Both the position numbers and the translations under genes were made by a program. Below, piece after piece: positions 43,036-50,788 of a DNA stretch of 51,554 nt. The notes beneath the pieces are model-generated. The model worked only from the letters and a program-made list of their open reading frames with translations. It was not told the origin of the DNA and made no database searches. Where the stretch lies: contig NZ_VSRL01000042.1 in assembly GCF_012184385.1 (NCBI RefSeq), positions 1 through 51,554 on the forward strand, written 5' to 3'. The DNA comes from Lentzea indica. Its GTDB lineage: Bacteria; Actinomycetota; Actinomycetes; Mycobacteriales; Pseudonocardiaceae. Each line of letters opens with the position of its first letter. Position 1 is the stretch's first letter.

Positions 43036-43851
43036 TCAGCCCTTGACCGAACCGGTGAGACCACCGACCATGCGGCGTTCGGCGAGCACGAAGAACGTGA
43101 GCGCGGGAATCATGGACAACGCGGTGAAGGCGAGCACCTTCGCGGTGTCCTCCGAATGCTCCGACTGGAACATCGCGACGCCGAGCGGCAGCGTGAAGTT
43201 GGTGGAGTCGTTGAACACGAGCAACGGCAACAGGAAGAAGTTCCAGCTGCTGACGAACGCCAGCACCGACACGGTCATCAGCGCCGGTCGTGAGAGCGGC
43301 AACAGGATGCGCCAGAAGAAGCCGAGCTTGGCCGCGCCGTCGAGCAGAGCGGCGTCCTCCAGCTCGCCGGGAATCGCGTGCATGAACGGGCGCAGGATCA
43401 CGATCGTGATCGGCAGCGAGAACGCCGCCTCGGGAATCGCGACGCCGAGCGGGTTCTCCAGCATTCCGAGCTGGCGCAGCCACAGGTACAGCGGCAGCGC
43501 CGCCACGCCCAGCGGGAACAGCAGGCCGAGCGTGAACAGCGTGTAGAACGCCTCCCTGCCCCGGAAGGCGTAGCGGGACAACGCGAACGCCGCCATCGAG
43601 CCGAGCGCCACCGCGAGCGTCGTCGCGATCACCGCGATCAGGGCGCTGTTGCCGAGCAGCCGCCAGAACACCGGCGACGTGAGCACCTCGCGATAGTTGT
43701 CCCACACCCACGGGCTGGGCAGCCCCGCGGGTGAGGAGTTGATCTGGGCCGTCGTGCGGAACCCGCCCAGCAGCACGAACAGCAGCGGCACGACCGTGAC
43801 GCCCACGACGGCGAACGCGGCGAGGTAGCCGACGGTGTTACGACGTGACAT
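43036..43851 (-). CDS. Sugar ABC transporter permease (MalG-like), xylan operon
   Basis: A 271-residue permease with six predicted helices (first: VGYLAAFAVVGVTVVPLLFVLLGGF). The EAA loop reads LEDAALLDGAAKLGFFWRILLPLSRPA, and the C-terminus is ERRMVGGLTGSVKG. It starts 1 nt after the stop of the MalF-like gene and is followed by GH115 after 27 nt. It belongs to a transporter for xylo- or aldouronic oligosaccharides judging by the linked GH115, GH10 and GH43 genes (inference). It is less similar to the other two MalG-type permeases in this window than those are to each other. Confidence 0.92.
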   Translation of the reverse strand: MSRRNTVGYLAAFAVVGVTVVPLLFVLLGGFRTTAQINSSPAGLPSPWVWDNYREVLTSPVFWRLLGNSALIAVIATTLAVALGSMAAFALSRYAFRGREAFYTLFTLGLLFPLGVAALPLYLWLRQLGMLENPLGVAIPEAAFSLPITIVILRPFMHAIPGELEDAALLDGAAKLGFFWRILLPLSRPALMTVSVLAFVSSWNFFLLPLLVFNDSTNFTLPLGVAMFQSEHSEDTAKVLAFTALSMIPALTFFVLAERRMVGGLTGSVKG

Positions 43852-43852
43852 C

Positions 43853-44830
43853 TCAGTTCACCGCCCTGGTCAGCGCGCCGTCGGTGTCGCGGCGCAACGC
43901 GAATCGCTGGTACAGCAACGCGAACGTGAAGCAGATGATGAAGAGGATCACCGCGACCGCGCTGCCGAACCCGAACTCGTAGCGCTTGAAGCCGTGGTCG
44001 GTCAGGTAGGTCACCATGGTCGTGGACGCGTTGGCAGGTCCGCCGAGCGTCATGATCCAGACGAGGTCGAACAGCTGCAGCGACCCGATCACCGCCAGGA
44101 AGATCCACACCCGGATCGTCGGTCCCAGCAACGGAAGGACGACGTGCCGGGTCGCCTGCCACGGGCCGGCGCCGTCGAGTGCGGCGGCCTCCCGCAGCTC
44201 GGCCGGGACACCCTGGAGCCCCGCGAGCAGCAGGATCACGCCGAACCCGATGTACTTCCAGGTGATCACGACGAACAGCGTGTAGAGCACGATCTTCGGA
44301 TCTGCCAGCCACTGCCGCACGAACCAGCCCAGGCCCACGCCGCGCAGCACCTCGTCGACGAAGCCGCCCGGCTGCAGGATCAGCAGCCAGATCACCGCGG
44401 TGACGGCCTCGGACAGCACGTACGGCGCGAAGACCACCATCCGCAGGAACGTCCGGCCGCGCAGTTTCCTGTTGAGCAACAGCGCGAGGCCGATGCTCAG
44501 CGGAAGCTGCACGATGATCGTGAGCGCCACGATGATCAGGTTGTGCCCGATGGCGCTCTGGAACACGTCTCCGGAGAGGGCGTCGACGTAGTTGTCCAGG
44601 CCGACGAAGTCCGTCAGCGGGCCGAAGCCGTTCCACGAGTACAGGCTGTAGTACGCCGCCACGGCGATCGGGACCAGCACGAACCCCACGAACAGCACCA
44701 GGGCCGGTGCCAGCAGGAACGTGAGCTCGAGACGGGTTCGGGTGCGGGACCGCCGCCGGGCGCCCCCAGCCGCTGGCGCGTGCGGACTGGGGGCGGTCAA
44801 CGGCCGCGACCTGGTCGCGGTGCTCATCAT
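43853..44830 (-). CDS. Sugar ABC transporter permease (MalF-like), xylan operon
   Basis: A 325-residue permease. The start is ATG 44830, overlapping the TGA of the binding-protein gene (ATGA), which signals translational coupling; the ATG one codon later is equivalent. A basic Pro/Ala-rich N-terminal tail (HAPAAGGARRRSRTRTR) leads into six helices starting LTFLLAPALVLFVGFVLVPIAVAAYYSL. The EAA loop is LREAAALDGAGPWQATRHVVLPLLGPT. The longer open frame to 45121 is a shadow inside the binding-protein gene. It forms the channel with the MalG-like protein encoded next. Confidence 0.92.
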   Translation of the reverse strand: MMSTATRSRPLTAPSPHAPAAGGARRRSRTRTRLELTFLLAPALVLFVGFVLVPIAVAAYYSLYSWNGFGPLTDFVGLDNYVDALSGDVFQSAIGHNLIIVALTIIVQLPLSIGLALLLNRKLRGRTFLRMVVFAPYVLSEAVTAVIWLLILQPGGFVDEVLRGVGLGWFVRQWLADPKIVLYTLFVVITWKYIGFGVILLLAGLQGVPAELREAAALDGAGPWQATRHVVLPLLGPTIRVWIFLAVIGSLQLFDLVWIMTLGGPANASTTMVTYLTDHGFKRYEFGFGSAVAVILFIICFTFALLYQRFALRRDTDGALTRAVN

Positions 44831-46110
44831 TTGTTCCCGGCGGCTGCCTTGGTCACCGACTGCACGATGGTGTCCGGACCGCCCTGTCCTGCGAAGAAGT
44901 TCGCGATCGCGTCGTTGAGCGCCTGACCGACGTTGGTCGGCATGGCGATGTCGAGATAGAACTGCAGGTGCGGTGTCTTCGCCGTGTATTCCGCGATCTG
45001 CTTGTGCGTCTCGGTCTTCAGCGACGCCACCGCGGCCGGGTGCACGGGCAGACCGGATCCGGTGGCGGCGAGCTTCTTCTGGACTTCCTCGCCGACGAGA
45101 TAGCCGAGGAAGTCCGCGCACGCCTTGGCGGCACGCGAGGTGCAGGAGAAGCCGTCACCGCCGCCGAGAACCGCCTTCGGGTCGCCCTGTCCGCCCGGCA
45201 CCGAGGGGAACGGGAACCAGCCGATCTTCGAGTCCAGTTGCTTGTCCTCGGAGAGCGACTGCATCACGTCCGGGTTCCAGTCGCCCTGCAGCTCCATGGC
45301 GGCCTTGCCGGTCGCGAGCATGCCGGCCGAGCTGCCGGCGCCCTGCTGGGCAGGAGTGCCGACGAACCCCTCCTGGAACGGCTTGGTGTCCAGGAACGCC
45401 TTGAGGTTCTCCCCCGCCTTGGTGAAGCACGGGTCCGTGAGCTCGGTCTTCTCGACGGCCTTCTTCAGCGCGTCGACCGAACATTGGCGGATCGCGAAGT
45501 AGTTGAAGTAGAACGCGTCCGGCCAGCGGTCCTTGCCGCCGACCGCGATGGGCACCAGGTTCGCGGCCTTCAGCTTGGCCACCGCCGCGTTCAGCTCGTC
45601 CAATGTGGACGGAGGGCTGGTGACGCCTGCCTGGGAGAACAGGTCCTTGCGGTACCAGAACCCGACGGCGTGCATCTGGTACGGCACGCCGTACTGCTTG
45701 CCCTTGACCTGCCAGCCCTGCGCGGACTGGCCGAGCGGGCCGATCCAGCTCGACGACGCCTGCGTGATGTCGGCGAGCTTGCCGGAGCTGAGCTGCGAGT
45801 TGAGCGAGCCACCGCCCCACTGCTGGAAGATGTCCGGCGGCGTGTTGCCCTGCAACGCGAGCGGCACCTTGGTCTGGAACTGCTCGTTCTGGATCGGCTC
45901 GATCGTGAACGAGACGTCCGGGTGACTCTTGTGGAAGTCGTCGGCGATTCCCTGCCAGATCGACTTCATCGGTTCAGTGGTCCGGTTGTGCCACCAGGTG
46001 AGCGTGACCGGACCGTTGGCTGAGGCGTCGCCCCCCGAGCCGCTGCACGCGGCGAGCAGGAGCGTCGCTGTGGCTGCGAGGGCGACGGACAACTTTTGCA
46101 CAGAACGCAT
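44827..46110 (-). CDS. Xylo-oligosaccharide-type ABC transporter substrate-binding lipoprotein
   Basis: A 427-residue CUT1 solute-binding protein, first gene of the glucuronoxylan operon. The signal peptide ends in lipobox LLAAC. The mature part opens VTLTWWHNRTTEPMKSIWQGIADDFHKSHPDVSFTIEPIQNEQF and contains PPDIFQQWGGGSLNSQLSSGKLADI and AAMELQGDWNPDVMQ. The frame opens at GTG 46119, but AGGAG sits 8 nt before ATG 46110, so I use that. Divergent from the LacI gene at 46241 across a 130-bp regulatory gap. Xylo-oligosaccharides or aldouronic acids are the likely ligands, from gene context only. Confidence 0.93.
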   Translation of the reverse strand: MRSVQKLSVALAATATLLLAACSGSGGDASANGPVTLTWWHNRTTEPMKSIWQGIADDFHKSHPDVSFTIEPIQNEQFQTKVPLALQGNTPPDIFQQWGGGSLNSQLSSGKLADITQASSSWIGPLGQSAQGWQVKGKQYGVPYQMHAVGFWYRKDLFSQAGVTSPPSTLDELNAAVAKLKAANLVPIAVGGKDRWPDAFYFNYFAIRQCSVDALKKAVEKTELTDPCFTKAGENLKAFLDTKPFQEGFVGTPAQQGAGSSAGMLATGKAAMELQGDWNPDVMQSLSEDKQLDSKIGWFPFPSVPGGQGDPKAVLGGGDGFSCTSRAAKACADFLGYLVGEEVQKKLAATGSGLPVHPAAVASLKTETHKQIAEYTAKTPHLQFYLDIAMPTNVGQALNDAIANFFAGQGGPDTIVQSVTKAAAGNK

Positions 46111-46173
46111 TTGGTCCACTCCTGACGACGTCGGCCGAGTTGGACGGGGCGTGACGATGCGCGACGGCTAGTG

Positions 46174-46202
46174 AGAATTCCGCGTCTGTCTCGTCGTGTC
46201 AA
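46174..46202 (-). promoter_or_regulatory. Predicted promoter of the glucuronoxylan operon
   Basis: On the minus strand, TTGACA (46197-46202), a 17-nt spacer and AATTCT (46174-46179). The -35 is perfect and the -10 moderate. The LacI-type site at 46208-46225 lies directly upstream. Confidence 0.5.
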
Positions 46203-46205
46203 TCG

Positions 46206-46234
46206 TTGTCGATAACGTTTTACACGGCTAGCCT
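46206..46234 (+). promoter_or_regulatory. Promoter of the LacI gene, predicted leaderless, operator in the spacer
   Basis: TTGTCG (46206-46211), a 17-nt spacer and TAGCCT (46229-46234). Seven bases after the -10 comes the GTG start at 46241, which has no ribosome-binding site, so the mRNA is probably leaderless. The imperfect palindrome GTCGATAAC/GTTTTACAC (46208-46225; central AACGTT) fills the spacer, as expected for autoregulation. Confidence 0.55.
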
Positions 46235-46240
46235 GAGCCC

Positions 46241-47253
46241 GTGCCTCCTCGCTCTCGCGTCACCATCCGTGACGTCGCCGCTCAGGCCGGCGTCTCGGTC
46301 GCCACCGTCTCCAAGGTCCTCAACCAGCGCTACGGCGTCTCCGCCGACACGTTCGCGCGGGTGCAGGCCGTGATCAAGGAGCTGGGGTACGAGGCGAGCC
46401 TCGTCGCGCAGAGCCTGCGCAACCACCGCACGAACGTCATCGGGATCCTGGTCGCCGACATCGAGCCGTTCAGCACCGAACTGCTCAAGGGCGCGGCGGA
46501 CGCTCTTCGCGGCACCGGTTTCGAGCTCGTCGTGTACTCGGCCGGTGGGCGCACCGGTGATCCACAAGGCTGGGAGCAGCGCTACCTGACTCGCCTGAGC
46601 GGCACCCTGGTCGACGGCGCCGTGCTGGTCACGCCCGCGGTCGACCTCGAAGGCCTCCCCGGCACCCCCGTCGTCGCGGTCGACCCGCACACCGGGCGCG
46701 CGGCGCTGCCCACCGTCGACTCCGACAACCTGCACGGCGGACGGCTCGCGACCGAGCACCTGCTCGCGCTCGGCCATCGCCGGATCGCTCTGCTCACCGG
46801 ACGCGAGGACCTGAAGTCGGCCCAGCAACGAGAAACCGGCTACCGTCGCGCGCTGGTCGCAGCGGGCGTGCCGGTGGACGAGAACCTGATCCGCCGCGCG
46901 ACTACGACCACGACGTGGCCGCCGGATCGGCGCGGGAACTGCTGAGCGGACCTGACCGGCCGACGGCCGTGTTCGCCGCCAACGACATCACCGCCATCGC
47001 GACGATCGAGACCGCTGTCGGCCTCGGTCTGCAAGTGCCGGACGACCTGTCGGTGGTGGGCTTCGACAACATCCCCGAGTCCGCGCTCTGCGCACCACCA
47101 CTGACCACGGTCGAGCAGCCGATCCGCGAGATGGGCCACCGCGCGATCACGTTGCTGGTACGGCTCATCAACGGCGAGACCCCGGATGAAACGCACGTCA
47201 CGCTCGGCACCGAGCTGATCGTCCGGCGTTCGACCCGCGCAGTGCAATCCTGA
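46241..47253 (+). CDS. LacI-family regulator of the xylan locus, frameshifted
   Basis: Predicted 337-residue repressor after correcting one missing base near 46900. The N-terminal HTH is canonical (VTIRDVAAQAGVSVATVSKVLNQRYGVS), and the effector domain includes LATEHLLALGHRRIALLTG and VFAANDITAIATIETAVGLGLQVPDDLSVVGFDN. In the given sequence, DENLIRRA is followed by out-of-frame TTTTTW and a stop near 46944, while DYDHDVAAGSARELL continues in the next frame to a stop at 47253 (1013 nt, one base short of 3n). GTG start without ribosome-binding site, probably leaderless. Divergent from the glucuronoxylan operon, which it most likely represses until a xylo-oligosaccharide is present. Confidence 0.87.
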
Positions 47254-47278
47254 CCCCACCACGAGACGGGCGGTTCCC

Positions 47279-49586
47279 GTGACGACCGAAGCCACCACCT
47301 CGGGCGAGCTCTGGCGCGACCCGCGCGTCGCCCACGCCGACCGCGTGCGCGACCTCATGGCGCGGATGACCCTGCACGAGAAGATCGCGCAGCTGCAGGG
47401 TGTCTGGGTCGGCATCGACTCCGGCGGCGAGGTGGCGCCGCATCAGCACGACCTCATCGTCGAGCCACCGGACTTCGACGAGCTGACCCGGCACGGCATC
47501 GGTCAGCTCACCCGTGTCTTCGGCACCCGCCCGATCGCGCCGGAGGTGGGCGCGCACAGCCTCGCCCGCACCCAGCGGCAGATCATCTCGCGCAGCCGGT
47601 TCGGCATTCCCGCGATGGTGCACGAGGAGTGCCTCACCGGGCTGGCCGCGTGGCAGGCGACGGTGTACCCGTCCCCGCTGTGCTGGGGCGCGAGCTTCGA
47701 GCCGGATCTGGTGCGGCGCATGACCGAACGCATGGGCCGCTCGATGCGCGGGCTCGGCGTGCACCAGGGTCTCGCTCCCGTCCTCGACGTGGCGCGGGAC
47801 TTGCGATGGGGCCGGGTCGAGGAGACCATCGGAGAGGATCCCCATCTCGTCGGAACGATCGGCGCCGCGTACATCGAGGGCCTCGAGTCAGCGGGCGTGG
47901 TGTCGACGCTGAAGCACTTCGCGGGCTACTCGGCCTCACGGGCGGGGCGCAACATGGCACCGGTGTCCATCGGTCCGCGCGAGATGGCCGACGTGATGCT
48001 GCCTCCGTTCGAGATGGCGCTGCGCGCGGGCGCGCGGTCGGTGATGAACTCCTACACCGGCAACGACGGCGTGCCCGTCGCAGCCGATCCCACGATGCTG
48101 ACCGACCTGCTGCGCGGTGACTACGGCTTCACCGGCACCGTCGTCGCCGACTACTTCGCGGTGGTGTTCCTGCACAGGCTGCACGGGGTCGCCGCCGGCC
48201 GCGAGGACGCCGCCGCTCAGGCACTGGCCGCCGGCATCGACGTCGAACTGCCCACTGTGGACTGTTATGGCGACCCGCTGCTGGCAGGACTCGACTCCGG
48301 CCAGGTCGACGTGGCCCTGGTCGACCGGGCGCTGGAACGCGTGCTGCGCCAGAAGTGCGAGCTCGGGCTGCTCGACCCCGACTTCTCCGCCGAGCCCGAC
48401 GGGGACACCGATCTCGACGACCCCGAGTCCCGCGCACTGGCGCGCCGGCTCGCCGAACGGTCGATCGTGTTGCTGCGCAACAACGACGGCGCGCTGCCGT
48501 TGACCGGCAGGCGCCGGCTCGCGGTCGTGGGTCCGCGGGCGAACGAACCCGGCGCCATGCTGGGCTGCTACTCGTTCCCGCTGCACGTCGGCGTGCACCA
48601 CCCGGAGGTGCCGATGGGCATCGAGGTGCCCACGGTGCTGGACGCGTTGCGGGCGGAGCACGACGTCGAGTTCGCGTTGGGCTGCCCCGTTCTCGGCGGC
48701 ACCGACGCGGAGATCCACGAGGCCGTCGAGACCGCCCGGCGGTCGGAGGTCTGCGTCGCCGTGCTCGGGCGACCAGGCGGGCCTGTTCGGCGGCGGCACG
48801 TCCGGCGAGGGCTGCGACTCCGCCGACCTCAGGTTGCCGGGCAGGCAGGAGGAACTGCTGGAGGCGCTGCTTGCGACGGGCACCCCGGTCGTACTTGTGC
48901 TGCTGTCCGGCCGGCCGTACGAGCTGTCCAGGCAGATCGACCGGCTCGCCGCCGTGGTGTGCGGTTTCTACCCCGGCGAGGAAGGCGCCGCCGCGCTCGC
49001 GGACGTCCTCAGTGGACGGGTCAACCCGTCCGGCAGGCTGCCGGTGAGCTTTCCCGGTGCCGGTTCCAGCCAGCCGTCGACCTACCTCTCTGCCGCGCTC
49101 GGCCATCGCAGCGACGTCAGCAGCGTGGACCCGACGCCGCTGTTCCCGTTCGGCCACGGCCTGTCCTACGCACCCGCCACGTGGGTGTCCGTGGACGCGG
49201 GCACCGGCGAGTGGCCGACCGACGGAACCTGCCGCGTGGTCACTACTTTGCGCAACGACACGGAGATCACCACGACCGAGGTCGTCCAGATCTACCTGCA
49301 CGACCCGGTGGCCGAGGTCGCGCGGCCGGTGCAGCAGCTGATCGGCGCGGTGAAGGTCGACCTCGCACCGGGCCAGACCCGCAGCGTCACCGCGGTCCTG
49401 CACGCCGACCTCACCTCCTACACCGGCCGGGCCGGCCACCGCCAGGTCGATCCCGGCGTCGTCGAGCTCCGCGTCGGCCGGTCGAGCGAGGACGTCCACG
49501 CCACCGCGCCCTTCACGCTCACCGGACCGCGCCGCCGCGTCGGGTTCGACAGGGCCCTCGTCCCAACGTTCGAGATCGGAGGCTGA
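47279..49586 (+). CDS. GH3 beta-xylosidase / beta-glucosidase, frameshifted
   Basis: Predicted 768-residue intracellular GH3 enzyme after removing one base from GGG at 48767-48769. N-terminal barrel: DLMARMTLHEKIAQLQGVWVG, with nucleophile Asp291 in TVVADYF. GWARGLGVHQ-like MRGLGVHQGLAPVLDVARDLRWGRVEETIGEDP is typical. The alpha/beta sandwich domain holds the shift: after VAVLG the family motif DQAGLFGGGTSGEGCDSADLRLPGRQEELL is read in the other frame. A fibronectin-III-like domain ends the protein (TEITTTEVVQIYLHD; VDPGVVELRVGRSS). No signal peptide. It lies 25 bp after the LacI gene. The linked xylan genes favour beta-xylosidase, but specificity cannot be read directly. Confidence 0.88.
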
Positions 49587-49598
49587 CCACCGTCGGAG

Positions 49599-49612
49599 TG
49601 TTAGCGCTAACA
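49599..49612. promoter_or_regulatory. Perfect LacI-type operator TGTTAGCGCTAACA
   Basis: A perfect 14-bp palindrome with central CG in the 67-bp gap between GH3 and the epimerase. It implies separate control of the epimerase gene. The near match at 27792-27805 (12 of 14) suggests shared control with the PAP2 gene. Candidate repressors are the LacI proteins at 46.2 or 51.5 kb. Confidence 0.7.
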
Positions 49613-49653
49613 TCACTCGTCGTACCCATGAACGACGACGAGAGGTCGCGCCG

Positions 49654-50750
49654 ATGCAGCGTTCCGACACCGCGACGCCCACCGTCAGCCGCGAGCATTT
49701 CGGCAAGATCGGCGACACGGACGTCGACCGGTACGTGCTGGCCAACCCCAGCGGGATCACCGTCAGGGTGCTCGACCTCGGCGGCGTGATCCAGTCGCTC
49801 GAGGCACCCGGCCGCGACGGCGAGATGAAGAACGTCGTGCTCGGGTTCCCGACGCTGGACGGCTACGTGGCGAACAACCAGCCGGACGCCGGCCGGGTGT
49901 TCTTCGGCGCGCTGATCGGCCGCTACGCCAACCGGATCGCCGGCGCGGAGTTCACCCTCGACGGCGAGGTGCACCGCGTTTCCGCCAACGAGAACGGCAA
50001 CAGCCTGCACGGCGGCGCGGCGGGCTTCGACACGCACGTCTGGCAGGCGATCCCGTTCACCGACGACGACGGCGCCGGCCTGCGGCTGACGCCACGTCAG
50101 CCCGGACGGCGACCAGGGCTTTCCCGGCCGGGTCACCGTCGCCGTGACGTTACCGGCTGGACGTGCGGAACCGGCTGAGCATCAGCTACCGCGCGGAGAC
50201 CGACGCCCCGACGGTGCTGAACCTGACCAACCACACCTACTGGAACCTCGCCGGGGAGGGGTCTGGCGACGTCCTCGACCACCTGCTGACGATCCGCGCC
50301 GGATCGTTCCTTCCCGTCGACGACACCCTGATCCCGGCGGGCCCGCCGGCACCGGTCGGCGGCACGCCGTTCGACTTCCGCGAGCCCACCCCGATCGGTG
50401 CCCGCATCGACACCCCGGACGCGCAACTGAGCATCGCGCACGGGTACGACCACAACTGGGTGCTCGACGAGGCAGGCTCGCTCACCTTCGCGGCTCGGGC
50501 GCACCACCTGGGTTCCGGCCGGATCCTCACGGTGCAGACCACCGAGCCGGGGCTGCAGTTCTACTCCGGCAACTTCCTCTCCGACGCGCTGATCGGCACG
50601 AGCGGCCATCCGTACCGCCGCGGTGCGGGCTTCGCGCTGGAGGCACAGGGCTTTCCCGACTCCCCCAACCGCCAGGACTTCCCCAGCACGGTGTTGCGTC
50701 CCGGTCAGACCTACCGCCAGGAGACGGTCTACGAACTGACCGTCCTGTGA
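49654..50750 (+). CDS. Aldose 1-epimerase (galactose mutarotase family), two frameshifts
   Basis: Predicted 364-residue mutarotase after removing two inserted bases. It interconverts alpha and beta anomers of aldoses released inside the cell. Family motifs: VRVLDLGGVIQSLEAPGRDG, GRYANRIAGAEFTLDGEVHRVSANENGNSLHGG, NLTNHTYWNL, HGYDHNWVLD and TEPGLQFYSGNFL. The first shift is at about 50092-50093 (CC): LRLT should continue HVSPDGDQGFPGRVTVAVT. The second is at about 50150-50151 (TT): the sequence then continues YRLDVRNRLSISYRAETDAPTVLNL. The 1097-nt length equals 3n+2, fitting two single insertions. No signal peptide. A perfect LacI-type operator lies 42 bp upstream of the ATG. Confidence 0.87.
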
Positions 50751-50788
50751 GCCTTTGACGGCTCGATGACGCCGGATGTCCGCTGCGG

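Noticed and set aside
47279..49789. 836-residue uninterrupted frame from the GH3 start to 49789
   Set aside because: After about residue 497 the sequence is out of frame; the real GH3 C-terminus is encoded one frame over and stops at 49586.
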